Shown here: one piece after another, positions 26,206 through 34,751 of the stretch
Numbering within the stretch: the stretch's first letter is position 1
How the letters are laid out: each line of letters opens with the position of its first letter
DNA from: Castellaniella hirudinis_A
GTDB taxonomy: Bacteria > Pseudomonadota > Gammaproteobacteria > Burkholderiales > Burkholderiaceae_B
Length of the DNA: 64,000 nucleotides
NCBI RefSeq assembly: GCF_047468865.1
Contig: NZ_JBLGTV010000007.1
Span: 80,886 to 144,885, forward strand
Direction: 5' to 3'
Notes under the pieces: model-generated
Databases searched by the model: none
The model's input: only the letters and a program-made list of their open reading frames with translations
What the model was told of the DNA's origin: nothing
Made by a program: the position numbers and the translations under genes

Positions 26206-28508
26206 TGGCAAGTGGATTGCAGGGAAACCACTTCGTCTTGAGAGATCACGTGAAACGGATAGTCGTAAAAGCTGAGTGTCATGAGATTGGGCAGAAATCT
26301 TGTGTATAACCACGCAGCCTTGTCATAATCCTTTTTCTCAAGGCCTATGGCCTGATCACGCCGCGTGATGGCGGCTTTGATGGCCGAATGCCGCGCTTCC
26401 CTTTCTGCCAACCGGCGCGCGAATTGCAAAGGAACGACCCGTTCGATTTTTTCGTGGGCGGTGGTAAACCTGCCCAATTTCAAGTAAACCAATGCCATGT
26501 TTTCATAAAGACAATTATGCAGCAGGCGATCCCCAAGCGGGATCGGAGATGCCATCAGTATTTTTCCGGCTTCCTCCAGCGCATTTTTTGCTTTTTCATG
26601 ATTGCCGACAAGCATGAAGCAACAGCCTAGATTATTCAGCATCCCAAAACGATCATACTGCTCTCGACAGAGGCACTGCGCATCCACCAGCCGCTCGATG
26701 GCCTGATCAATTTCACCGCGCGCAACATCCGCGACGGCAAGACACACAGCGGAATACGTGACAGAGACCGGATTGTCGCGTTGAAAAATTTCCTGGGCTG
26801 CTTGCAGACGTCCGACGCCCTCCACCCCATCGGAAATCAGCATTTCCTGTACGCCAAGGTTGTGGGCAAGACGCGCCTGGCCAACCCCTGTCGCCGCAGG
26901 CTGGGCCAAGTGATCCCGCATTCTTTCGATGGCCAGTTCTGGCGGTGAAACCAACTTGGCATTGAGCCGTGCCAATTCCTCGGAAAGATCGGCAAACCCG
27001 AATCTGGCCGCCCGGGCGACGGCATCCTCGAAAAAAACCCAGGCCTGTTCCTTGTGGTCGAGCTTGATGTCATTGGCAATTTTTATCGCCAGCGCAACCA
27101 CAGCGGAACGGGGGTCGAGATCGGACAGACAGCCGTCGATCAGGGCATTGGATGTCTCGGCATCATTGCATTGGTGCAATGCCATGGCCCGCAAAACCAC
27201 GGTTCGCGGATCGCCGGACAATAATTCCTCGGCGGCATCCAGCTTGGCCACCGCCACATCCGATCGCATGAGTTGATTAAGCGCCTGGATTTCCACCATT
27301 TTGACAATGCGCTCCTGGCGAACGGACAATTTCCCCTTACTCAGCAAAGCGTCGGCAAAGTGAAAGATTTCCGCCGCATTCTGGTTACGGTATGCGTTAA
27401 CCAGACCACGCAGTCCATGAAATGTCACGGCATCCTCGTTATTCAGTTTTTGCGCAACCCGGACGACCGAAAGAGAATGCTCAATCGACTGATCAGACAA
27501 AGACTCAAGGTGAGTCAGGGTTTTAAGAAGAATTTTCCGATCCATGTGTGCACTTGGGTTTCGGCGCACCACAAGGCGGAAGGAGGGATGGCAGAACATT
27601 ATTCCGGCCTCGTTTTCCTTGCATATGTTCGATCTTAAAAGACGCATGAAGACGGATTCGAAATCGCTTTTTTCATAAACCTTAGAAAAATATGACACGG
27701 GACACGGTTCTTCGAGACTGCTCAGGATATACGCCATTTCCCAGCAGCTCTGATCCAATTCTTTCAGCTTTTTATCGACCCAGCTTAGATTGAATTCGTC
27801 TGCATCCACGGATGCCTGGTATTCAACGGCAAGCGGCAGACCATGGGTGCGCTTGAAAAGATCGGGCGGGGGTTCGGCATGATGCAAGAAACGGTGAAAT
27901 TCCAGGGTTTTTTCCCTGTCGAACTCGGATAGCTCGAAGATTCCCCGGTGTATCTGCGCCTTGGATATATGCCTGATTTCATGGCTTATTTTTTCCAAAG
28001 TCCCGACCTCAAAGATGATTCTTATATTTTGGCTGGCCAGATTGCCCAGTGCGCACAGCACCTGGATATCGGCGGGGTCTCGGCAAAGTTCGATGTTTTC
28101 TATGCACAAGGCGCGGTAGCCGGCCTGAAACAGGCATTTGAAAAGTGATTCGCAATAATTTTCATCAATTGCGCCTGGAACAACTTTAAAATAAGCCCCA
28201 AGCAAAGAGGGGATTCCAAGCCCAATCTTATCAATCCCGACTCTGAGATTTCTTTCCAGAGAAAACGGGTTGTTTCGTTTTTTCAGATCGACAAGAAAAG
28301 AGGATAAGGATGTGTTTTGATTCGGATTTTTTGGTTTGAACGAGAAAAAGATTGTGTTCAGCGATGCCTCGTTGAGGCATTTTTTCACCAGCACACTCTT
28401 TCCGACCCCAGAGTTCCCGAGCACAGTGACAGGGCGATACGGATTTTCTCTGAGAATCCGCAGTATCTCTTTTGTTTCCAATTCCCGGTCGAACAGTTCT
28501 CGGCCCAT
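26202..28508 (-). CDS. P-loop (STAND-like) ATPase with TPR-like helical repeats
   Basis: A 768-aa cytoplasmic protein. The N-terminal NTPase has Walker A VLGNSGVGKSVLVKKC (about residues 28-43), a Walker B-like strand ALCIENIELC and a later IIFEVGTLEK strand. A winged-helix-like region (ILSSLEEPCPVSYFSKVY) follows, then helical repeats over about residues 340-740 with TPR-like spacing (LNNLGCCFMLVGNHEKAKNA). This architecture is that of STAND-type signalling ATPases, many of which act in defence or regulation; that role here is inference. It is clearly AT-richer than core genes. It starts in the right-hand copy of the 19-bp inverted repeat, ten bases after the recombinase stop. Confidence 0.75.
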   Translation of the reverse strand: MGRELFDRELETKEILRILRENPYRPVTVLGNSGVGKSVLVKKCLNEASLNTIFFSFKPKNPNQNTSLSSFLVDLKKRNNPFSLERNLRVGIDKIGLGIPSLLGAYFKVVPGAIDENYCESLFKCLFQAGYRALCIENIELCRDPADIQVLCALGNLASQNIRIIFEVGTLEKISHEIRHISKAQIHRGIFELSEFDREKTLEFHRFLHHAEPPPDLFKRTHGLPLAVEYQASVDADEFNLSWVDKKLKELDQSCWEMAYILSSLEEPCPVSYFSKVYEKSDFESVFMRLLRSNICKENEAGIMFCHPSFRLVVRRNPSAHMDRKILLKTLTHLESLSDQSIEHSLSVVRVAQKLNNEDAVTFHGLRGLVNAYRNQNAAEIFHFADALLSKGKLSVRQERIVKMVEIQALNQLMRSDVAVAKLDAAEELLSGDPRTVVLRAMALHQCNDAETSNALIDGCLSDLDPRSAVVALAIKIANDIKLDHKEQAWVFFEDAVARAARFGFADLSEELARLNAKLVSPPELAIERMRDHLAQPAATGVGQARLAHNLGVQEMLISDGVEGVGRLQAAQEIFQRDNPVSVTYSAVCLAVADVARGEIDQAIERLVDAQCLCREQYDRFGMLNNLGCCFMLVGNHEKAKNALEEAGKILMASPIPLGDRLLHNCLYENMALVYLKLGRFTTAHEKIERVVPLQFARRLAEREARHSAIKAAITRRDQAIGLEKKDYDKAAWLYTRFLPNLMTLSFYDYPFHVISQDEVVSLQSTCH

Positions 28509-28523
28509 AATTCCTAGTTATCA
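28505..28523 (-). repeat. Right 19-bp inverted repeat carrying the ATPase start codon and the recombinase stop
   Basis: On the minus strand it reads TGATAACTAGGAATTATGG, identical to 25192-25210. Its first three bases are the TGA of the recombinase gene and its ATG (28508-28506) starts the ATPase gene. Flanking bases differ from those of the left copy. Confidence 0.85.
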
Positions 28524-29423
28524 TTCCCTCCCCCGCTCGATTCGTGACAAGGCTTTGCGCAGTCCTTGATCCGTGACCTGTGTGTAAATTTCCGTTGTTG
28601 AGATGCTGTGGTGGCCGAGCAGCTTCTGGACATAGCGGATGTCCAGCCCATCTTCCAGCCATTGCGTGGCGCAGGTGTGCCGCAGCATGTGGGGCGTGAT
28701 GTGGGTTTCGATGCCGGCGCGTGTGGTGATTCGGCGCAGCGCCTTGCGCACCAGGGGGGGCGTCATGACCCGCCCGGTTTGGGTAATGAACAGCCGTTCG
28801 GTGTTGGCGGCGCATTGCCGGCGCTTGGACAAATAGTTTTGGAGGCTGTCGTAAGCGGCCATGGAAATCAGGTAGGCAAAGCGTTGACGATTGCCTTTGC
28901 CGTGGATGCTGATCCGGCTGTCGATGAGCGAAACGTCGTTGATTTGGATGCTGGCAAGTTCGCCGACGCGTATGCCTGTTTCAAGCAGCAGGCATACCGC
29001 CGTTTTTTCGCAGAGGGCGTCATAATCCTCGTGCCCCTTGAGCGCGATGGCTTTTCTGAGCCGGGACGCGTCGCCCCGGCCCATCGCCCGTGGCAGGTTT
29101 TTTGGCAGGCGGATGCGTTCATTCAGCGTGTCGAATGGGTTGTCGCCCAGCATGCCTTCCTGTCTGGCCCACCGGAACAGCAGCTTCAGGCTGGCGATCC
29201 GGCGCTTGATGGTGCTTTCTTTCAGCGCCCTGTGCGTGCGCAGGTGCAAAATATACTGGCGCAGATTTTCCTTGCCGATGGCCGCCAGCGTGCTTTGGCC
29301 GCCAAAAAAACCCTGGAAATCATTCAGATCGCCGGCGTATGCGCGCAGTGTGTGCGAGGAAAGGTTGATGGCTGATTGGCAATGGCAAAGGAATTGTTCA
29401 TGGGCTTGGTACAGCGTCGTCAT
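28521..29423 (-). CDS. Tyrosine recombinase (XerC/XerD-like)
   Basis: A 300-aa site-specific recombinase of normal XerC/D length. The N-terminal SAM-like DNA-binding domain is seen in INLSSHTLRAYAGDLNDFQG. The catalytic residues are all visible: the first Arg in LETGIRVGELASI, the H-x-x-R in THITPHMLRHTCATQWLEDG, and His and Tyr in LLGHHSISTTEIYTQV. ATG 29423 is chosen because it gives the normal length; the frame is open further upstream. Its stop codon lies within the right inverted repeat and the ATPase gene follows at once in the same direction. It is therefore probably not one of the housekeeping Xer pair. It most likely acts on the 19-bp sites (inference). Confidence 0.88.
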   Translation of the reverse strand: MTTLYQAHEQFLCHCQSAINLSSHTLRAYAGDLNDFQGFFGGQSTLAAIGKENLRQYILHLRTHRALKESTIKRRIASLKLLFRWARQEGMLGDNPFDTLNERIRLPKNLPRAMGRGDASRLRKAIALKGHEDYDALCEKTAVCLLLETGIRVGELASIQINDVSLIDSRISIHGKGNRQRFAYLISMAAYDSLQNYLSKRRQCAANTERLFITQTGRVMTPPLVRKALRRITTRAGIETHITPHMLRHTCATQWLEDGLDIRYVQKLLGHHSISTTEIYTQVTDQGLRKALSRIERGRE

Positions 29424-29571
29424 GCGGGTCTCCCAAGGGGCTTCGATGTGCATGCGCGACGCCGCCCTGGCGATGACCCGGATGGCCTCCGTGAACCGAT
29501 TCACGTGATCTCTGGCCCTCGGTTGAAAGCCGGGAGCCGGCTGCCGCGTTACCCGAAACCGCCACCCGGCA

Positions 29572-30933
29572 TCAAGGATGCGGCCTGCCGTGCCAGACAA
29601 GAGAATGCAGCGCCCAGGCGGTATCGGGGTTGATGACCTCGCCGTGGCCCGTGATCTGTCCGGAGCCCGAGCCGTCCAACCCATAGATTTTGGTGTGGGG
29701 CTCTAGCCGGTATGGCTTGGCGGCGGTTTGCAAGGGGATCAGCCGTTCGCCCGATTGGCGCGGGCCATAGCCGCCCAGGGCGGCATAGCGGTTTGGCTGT
29801 TCGTTGAGCAGCCATTGGATGTCGACTTCTCCCACATCGGCATTGCGGATCAGGCCCCAGTGAAAGAACCGGTACAGCGCGCTGTCTTGCGAACTGAACG
29901 TTGAAAAGATGGGGGCCTCGACCCGATCCGGCAGGCCGTAGTAGCCGCCTGTCCCGCTTTTTCCCGGCAGGCGGTCGGCAAAGGCCAGATGAGAGATGGC
30001 GGGTTGCAGCAACAGGGCGGAATGGACTTTCCTGGATTTTGGATCGGTGTTGCCCAGCGCCGACAGCATGACCTTGGTGCCGTAGGAGTGGCCGATCAGA
30101 TGGATTTTGGCCTGGCTGTGGTCAAGCAGCTGTTGCAGGACGGTGCTGACGCCGACGCGGCCGATCACCCCCGCCCGGTCTTTCATGGGGGCGAAGGTCA
30201 GCAGGCGGGCGATGCTTCGAAGGGGCGCCAGTGGCTTGAAGATCTTGCCTTGTATCTGCGCGTTCATGAGGTACGGGCCCTGGTTGCCGCCCCCGCCCCC
30301 GATGTCGATGCCGGTGGCTTGCGCCCAGCTGTCCAGCAATACCTGGGGGTTGACGTCCCCTCCGGCATGATCGCGTTCCCCCAGGGTGTCGGACATCCCT
30401 TTTGCCAAGAGTTCGGCCAGCTGCCGGGCCTCGTCGTGGCCGAAATCGGGTGCCCGCACAAGCGCATAGAAGAGCTCTCGGTCTCGGTCATCCAGGCTTT
30501 CGGCGATTTCTTCAAGATCGCTCAGGAACTGATCTTCGGCGTAGTCGGCGTCCATGTCCTGAGCCGCCATGTCTTGGAGCGTCATGTTGGTTGGGCCGCG
30601 CTCTGAGGCGCCGAAAGCAAGGGCGGCGCTGGGCCAGAACACGCCCACCATCATGGGCTTGTATCCCTTGGGCGTGGTCAAGTGGTGCTGTTGTCTCAGC
30701 TTTGAATATTCTTCAAAAAAAGACTCGTACCGTTTGGTTGCCCAGGACCAGTCGTTGTTCCATCCGTGTGCGAAGAAGAAAATATCGGAGGCTGTCCTGG
30801 CCTTGTCGATGATTTCGGCGATGGCATTCGATGCGTCGGATTTGCCCTGTTTGTCGAAGCGGACGATATAAAACGGCACGCTGATGCCATCGTGCGTGGT
30901 AAGAGTCTTGTATGGACCAGGCTGCGGGCGCAT
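29572..30933 (-). CDS. Alpha/beta-hydrolase-fold protein of unknown function
   Basis: A 453-aa protein. Early on it has SDIFFFAHGWNNDWSWA, a typical oxyanion-side strand and loop, and MMVGVFWPSAAL. The nucleophile elbow is LIGHSYGTKVMLSAL (G-x-S-x-G), followed by LLLQPAISH. Between them is a long helical, acidic insert (AAQDMDADYAEDQFLSDLEE) and a Gly-rich loop (GIDIGGGGGNQG). No signal peptide is seen. AGGAG lies eight bases before ATG 30933. It could be a lipase- or esterase-like toxin or effector, but no partner immunity gene is evident. It lies upstream of the recombinase on the same strand (148-base gap) and shares its lower GC. Confidence 0.7.
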   Translation of the reverse strand: MRPQPGPYKTLTTHDGISVPFYIVRFDKQGKSDASNAIAEIIDKARTASDIFFFAHGWNNDWSWATKRYESFFEEYSKLRQQHHLTTPKGYKPMMVGVFWPSAALAFGASERGPTNMTLQDMAAQDMDADYAEDQFLSDLEEIAESLDDRDRELFYALVRAPDFGHDEARQLAELLAKGMSDTLGERDHAGGDVNPQVLLDSWAQATGIDIGGGGGNQGPYLMNAQIQGKIFKPLAPLRSIARLLTFAPMKDRAGVIGRVGVSTVLQQLLDHSQAKIHLIGHSYGTKVMLSALGNTDPKSRKVHSALLLQPAISHLAFADRLPGKSGTGGYYGLPDRVEAPIFSTFSSQDSALYRFFHWGLIRNADVGEVDIQWLLNEQPNRYAALGGYGPRQSGERLIPLQTAAKPYRLEPHTKIYGLDGSGSGQITGHGEVINPDTAWALHSLVWHGRPHP

Positions 30934-31262
30934 GGCGCATCTCCTGCCGTCTAACAAGCGGATTTTTGTGCCAAGTTGGCATGTTCGGCAAAGAACCGCA
31001 ATATAGGGGAAACCCTTCTTGGCCGGCCGGGCAGGGCGTTGCCCGGGATGCCCTTGAAAAATCAGCCCGGCCTCGCCGCGACAGGGCGCGCAGTGGCCGG
31101 TTTTCTGGTTTTTCTTCAATTCCTTGCGCGGCGGCCCGCGGCGCGCCATTTTCGCGCCGCTCTTTTGCGTTGGATCGCCAAAACGCCTGAGATTTCCCCA
31201 ATTTTTCCAGGATTTGCTTTAAAGTAGGCATCCATTTTCCACCTGACACAAAGTGAATCGAC
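30934..31262. other. Intergenic region between divergent genes
   Basis: No gene is supported. It separates the hydrolase gene (minus) from the methyltransferase gene (plus) and must hold both promoters. No strong promoter match was seen. Confidence 0.5.
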
Positions 31263-32810
31263 ATGGGCGTATCCTGGAGCCAAGGCTACTTTACCGACGT
31301 AGGCTATACCTACGGCTATTACCGCGACATCAGTCCGGCATTCCAGCGGTTCTGCCTGCTGCTGCGCGGGTTCGATGCCCTGCAAGCCACGCCGGATGCC
31401 GTGCATTGCGAACTGGGTTTCGGCCAGGGTATATCGGTCAATATCCATGCGGCGGCCACGCCGGGACACTATGTCGGCACCGATTTCAACCCGGCGCAGG
31501 CCGCCCATGCCAACCAGCTGGCCCGGGCGTCCGGCAGCGGGGCGCGGCTGTATGACGACAGCTTCGAACAGCTGCTGGCTCGGCCTGATCTGCCCCAGTT
31601 CGATTCCATCAGCCTGCATGGCATCTGGACGTGGGTCAGCCGCGACAATCACAAAGTCGTCGCGGAATTTGCCCGCCGACACCTGAAGCCCGGCGGCGTG
31701 TTCTATGTCAGCTACAACTGTTTTCCGGGCTGGTCGCCCGCGTATCCCTTGCGACAGATATTCGCCCTGCACGACCGTTTTGCCAGCACCCACCCCGGCG
31801 CGGTAGAGCGGGTGGAACAAGCCCTGAAATTTTCTGAAAACCTGTTGGCGGCCAAGCCGGCCTATCTGCGGCAGGTGCCCGGCCTGGAAGACAAGCTGAA
31901 AGCCATTGCCGGGCAAAATCGCCATTACCTGGCCCATGAGTATTTCAATCAGGAATGGAACTGCATGTATTTCACCGACGTGGTGGATGCGCTGGAATCC
32001 GCCAAGCTGGATTACGCCGGCACGGCGGTGCCGCTGGATGTGGTGGATGCCATCAACCTGACCGCGCCGGCCCGGTCGTTTCTGGGCACCATCGAGCACC
32101 CCATCCTGCGTGAGCAGACGCGGGATTACTTCGTGGGCCAGCAATTCCGCAAAGACCTGTACATGCGCGGCGCGCGGCGTCTGACGCCTGTAGAGCAGCG
32201 CCAGCTGCTGCTGGAAATGCGCTTTGCCCTGCTCAAAGCGGCGGACGCGGTTACTTACAAGGTGACCACCCCCCTGGGCGAAGCCACGATGCAAGAGGCC
32301 CTGTACGCTCCGCTGGTTGCGGCGCTGGCCGACAAACAATACAGCCCCAAGACCCTGGCCGAGCTTGCGGCCCAGGCGCCGGCGCTGACGTGGCCGCAGC
32401 TGATCGAAGCCCTGACCGTGCTGGTGGGGATGGGGGCGGCGACGCCCTGCCAGACCGAGGCCGCCGCCAAACAGGTTCACAAGCGCTGTAGCGCGCTGAA
32501 TCAATACCTGATTGGCCGCGCCCAGTTGGGCAATGACATCCAGGCTCTGGCCAGTCCGGTGGTTGGGGGCGGCGTGGCGGTCAGCCGCTTCTGCCAGCTG
32601 TTTTTGCTGGCGCGCCAAGGCGGCCACAAACAGGCCTCCGATTGGGCCCAGTTTGCCTGGAAAGTTCTGCAGGCCCAGGGCCAGCGGCTGTTGCTCGAAG
32701 GCAAGACAATCGAAAGCCCCGAGGACAACCTGGCTGAACTGACCCGTCAGGCGCAGGAATTTCACGATAAGCAGCTGCCGATTCTGCGGGCCTTGCAGGT
32801 GGCGGGATAA
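31263..32810 (+). CDS. Class I methyltransferase with a methyltransferase regulatory domain
   Basis: A 515-aa cytoplasmic protein. Residues about 1-180 form a SAM-binding Rossmann domain: CELGFGQGISVNIHAAATPG is motif I, YVGTDFNPAQA the acidic loop, and FDSISLHGIWTWVS motif IV. The central part (about 200-300) resembles the methyltransferase regulatory domain that follows this catalytic domain in one family. The C-terminal third is helical and not recognised. Such proteins are often coded near surface-glycan or protein-glycosylation genes, but the target is unknown. A strong terminator follows at once, so this is the last gene of its transcript. Confidence 0.8.
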   Translation: MGVSWSQGYFTDVGYTYGYYRDISPAFQRFCLLLRGFDALQATPDAVHCELGFGQGISVNIHAAATPGHYVGTDFNPAQAAHANQLARASGSGARLYDDSFEQLLARPDLPQFDSISLHGIWTWVSRDNHKVVAEFARRHLKPGGVFYVSYNCFPGWSPAYPLRQIFALHDRFASTHPGAVERVEQALKFSENLLAAKPAYLRQVPGLEDKLKAIAGQNRHYLAHEYFNQEWNCMYFTDVVDALESAKLDYAGTAVPLDVVDAINLTAPARSFLGTIEHPILREQTRDYFVGQQFRKDLYMRGARRLTPVEQRQLLLEMRFALLKAADAVTYKVTTPLGEATMQEALYAPLVAALADKQYSPKTLAELAAQAPALTWPQLIEALTVLVGMGAATPCQTEAAAKQVHKRCSALNQYLIGRAQLGNDIQALASPVVGGGVAVSRFCQLFLLARQGGHKQASDWAQFAWKVLQAQGQRLLLEGKTIESPEDNLAELTRQAQEFHDKQLPILRALQVAG

Positions 32811-32811
32811 C

Positions 32812-32850
32812 CGTTTAGGCGCGACTCATCGCGCCTAAACGTTTGTTTTA
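32812..32850 (+). terminator. Strong rho-independent terminator
   Basis: CGTTTAGGCGCGA pairs perfectly with TCGCGCCTAAACG (13 bp, 4-base loop CTCA) and is followed by TTTGTTTTA. It starts one base after the methyltransferase stop codon. Confidence 0.93.
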
Positions 32851-32907
32851 TTTGAGCACATCTTCCATCGTTCGTGCATCCAGGATATTTAGCGGCCAGG
32901 TTTCCCA
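32848..32907 (-). pseudogene. Orphan C-terminal tail of an Rpn-family gene
   Basis: The minus strand encodes SWETWPLNILDARTMEDVLK and a TAA at 32848-32850. This matches the LEAWSLNILDAQVLDDVFK ending of the family. Nothing recognisable as the nuclease precedes it within the 130 bases up to the next Rpn copy. Confidence 0.65.
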
Positions 32908-33043
32908 TGATGGCCTTCCGATTGCGTTCAGAAGGAAACATGATGGGGGCTTGAATTCCGGTTGTGGGGGCGCTTGGGACGGTTTTGTTACATCGTGGGC
33001 CAGAGAAAGCCGACTACCATGGGCTTGCAGCCCTCGGGGGCCG

Positions 33044-33283
33044 TTAACACCCTTTGAACACATCCTCCAAGACCTGGGCATCCAGAATATTCAATGACCA
33101 GACTTCCAACTGGGCGTTGGTGGCCGAACGGACTTTTTCATGGATGTCAGCGGCTTGTTCGCCAAAGCGGCGTTCGATCTGGCGCAGTAACAGATTGGCC
33201 TGGCCTTGCTCGATGCCCTGCTCAATCCCCATCTTCAGCCCCTGCTGGGTATACACCCGCTCGGCAATCGTCACGTAGCTCAT
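33044..33283 (-). CDS. Intact internal ORF of the broken Rpn gene (RpnS-type candidate)
   Basis: ATG 33283 (MSYVTIAERVYTQQG) is preceded by AGGAG with six bases between. The reading frame runs 79 codons to the stop, past a 2-unit GIEQ repeat and the DUF4351-like end (LLLRQIERRFGEQAADIHEK). It lies downstream of the frame-breaking duplication, so it can still be made. In known Rpn systems a C-terminal product made from an internal start blocks the full-length nuclease. Whether that occurs here is inference. The same start and ribosome-binding site occur in all three long copies. Confidence 0.55.
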   Translation of the reverse strand: MSYVTIAERVYTQQGLKMGIEQGIEQGQANLLLRQIERRFGEQAADIHEKVRSATNAQLEVWSLNILDAQVLEDVFKGC

Positions 33284-33385
33284 TTCATGCTCCTGTTCCA
33301 GCTGCCGGGCAGCCTGCAAGTAATCAGTTTCCAGATCGGTGGGCAGGCGCACCACCCATTCCACCAGGCGCACCAGTTGACCAAT

Positions 33386-33575
33386 TCGATCCCGGTCGTA
33401 GCCATAGCCGTACAAGCGTCGCACCAAATCGACCAAAGGCCGCAACCGCGTGGCCTTGTCCGGGTGGCGGGACGCCTGGATCGATTCCGATCGTAGCCAT
33501 AGCCGTACAAGCGTCGCACCAAATCGATCAAGGGCCGCAACCGCGTGGCCTTGTCCGGGTGGCAGGACGCCTGGA
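33386..33575. repeat. Imperfect 95-bp tandem duplication
   Basis: 33386-33480 and 33481-33575 are the same 95 bp with about five substitutions. As 95 is not a multiple of three, it breaks the Rpn frame. The substitutions match different paralogues rather than being random. Confidence 0.9.
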
Positions 33576-34260
33576 TTTGCGCCATCACAAACACCGCGAA
33601 CGGGTTGTGCGGGGCCAGGGCGTCCAAGTCGTCCAGCCGATTGGCCCATTGCCTTAATTCTACAACCGGAAAGACGAATTCGGTCTTTTGCGACAGGTAC
33701 TTATCCCGGTGGGCCAGCTGCGTGACCGGCGCCTGCCCAGCGCCGGGCTGGTCGATCAGTATGCCCAGACTGTAGATGGGCGGCGGAGCTGCCAGACCCT
33801 GCCGGCGCATTTCACGGATCTGCAGCAGCGTGTGGTACTGGAAGACGCGCCAGGAAAACGCCCGAAAATCCGCCTCGGTGGCCAGCCGTCCCTGGACTTC
33901 CAGATGCACCTGCAAGTACGCGGGATGCCCGGACAATAGCCGTACCTTGACCAGCTTGTCCACCATTTTGCGGCCCTTGGATGGAACCGCCGCATGTCGG
34001 ATAGCCTGCAATTCCTTGTCCAGAAACTCAATCGGGGCGCACCAATCGACCAGCGCGTATAAGTCCGGGGCCAGCAGCTGGATGGCCTGCGGGAAGAACA
34101 ATTCCAGCGCCTCTTTCCAGGGACTGTCGTAGTCGTTGCGGGCCTGGGCGTCTGGCTCCGGCGAGTCGGGGGGTGTGGCGTGATCAACCGAGGCGGGGTC
34201 ATGCTGCCGCAGCGGCGATGATGACAAAGACGATGGTGATGGCGACGGCGGTGGTGATGG

Positions 34261-34308
34261 CGACAACGATGCCGACAACGATGCCGACGACGATGCCGAC
34301 GACGATGC
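34261..34308. repeat. 12-bp tandem repeat in the Ser-rich segment of the broken Rpn gene
   Basis: Four copies of CGACAACGATGC or CGACGACGATGC in a row, encoding a Ser/Ala-rich 4-residue unit on the minus strand. The surrounding GATGGTGATGGCGAC-type stretch (34230-34400) is also low complexity. Confidence 0.85.
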
Positions 34309-34751
34309 CGACGACGACGGCAATGGTGATGGTGATGGCGGCACCGATGGCGACACCGATGACGACGCCAACGCCGGTGCCGATAGCAATGGCGAGGTCG
34401 ATGACAGCGACGACGAAGACGACGAGCCAGACGGCGGCTGGGCCGAACGCGGACGGCGGGAAGACATGGCGGGCATCCAAAACAGGGTGCAGCCATTGTG
34501 GGTGCCGGCCCGGAAAACCACTATCCCGGAAAAATCCTGACAGCTAAAAATGTCATGGATTGTCGTGCTGGTATGCGTGTTACGACCTTCCCCTTGAGCG
34601 AATGGCTTACTCCTTGACCGAATGACCCTCCCCCTGAACGAATGACATCCAGGCAAGAATCAAAATCTGTTAAAGCCGGAGTATTGCCCCGGTTGAGTCT
34701 TGTTATTAAGATTCAACCCGGCCGCGCATTAGGCAATCGCGGTGACGCACC

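Larger units (their letters stand above)
33044..34476 (-). pseudogene. Rpn-family nuclease gene broken by a 95-bp duplication
   Basis: The N-terminal part from ATG 34476 (MPAMSSRRPRSAQPP) has a long Ser/Pro/Ala-rich segment, then the PD-(D/E)XK core: DYDSPWKEALELFFPQAI, MVDKLVKVRLLSGHPAYLQV, HLEVQGRLATEADF. The frame is lost at an imperfect 95-bp tandem duplication (33386-33575) and resumes in another frame to the stop at 33044 (LNILDAQVLEDVFKGC). The upstream unit of the duplication encodes a GYGYDRNR version, as in the gene at 62514. The downstream unit encodes GYGYDRDRIGQL, as in the gene at 60942, so the locus looks like a crossover product of two paralogues. Relatives are annotated as recombination-promoting nuclease or putative transposase. 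The C-terminal reading frame remains intact (next entry). Confidence 0.85.

Noticed and set aside
28521..29423. Recombinase as an integrase using the tRNA-Val or tRNA-Ser gene
   Set aside because: It is about 10 and 17 kb from those genes, with core genes between, and no copy of a tRNA end was found near it. The 19-bp repeats at its own end are better candidate sites.
34199..34480. A 93-codon minus-strand frame rich in Val, Ile and Ala, looking like a membrane protein (a similar 69-codon plus-strand frame at 60902-61111)
   Set aside because: It is the out-of-frame reading of the low-complexity Ser-rich DNA of the Rpn genes, whose correct frame continues into the conserved nuclease core.
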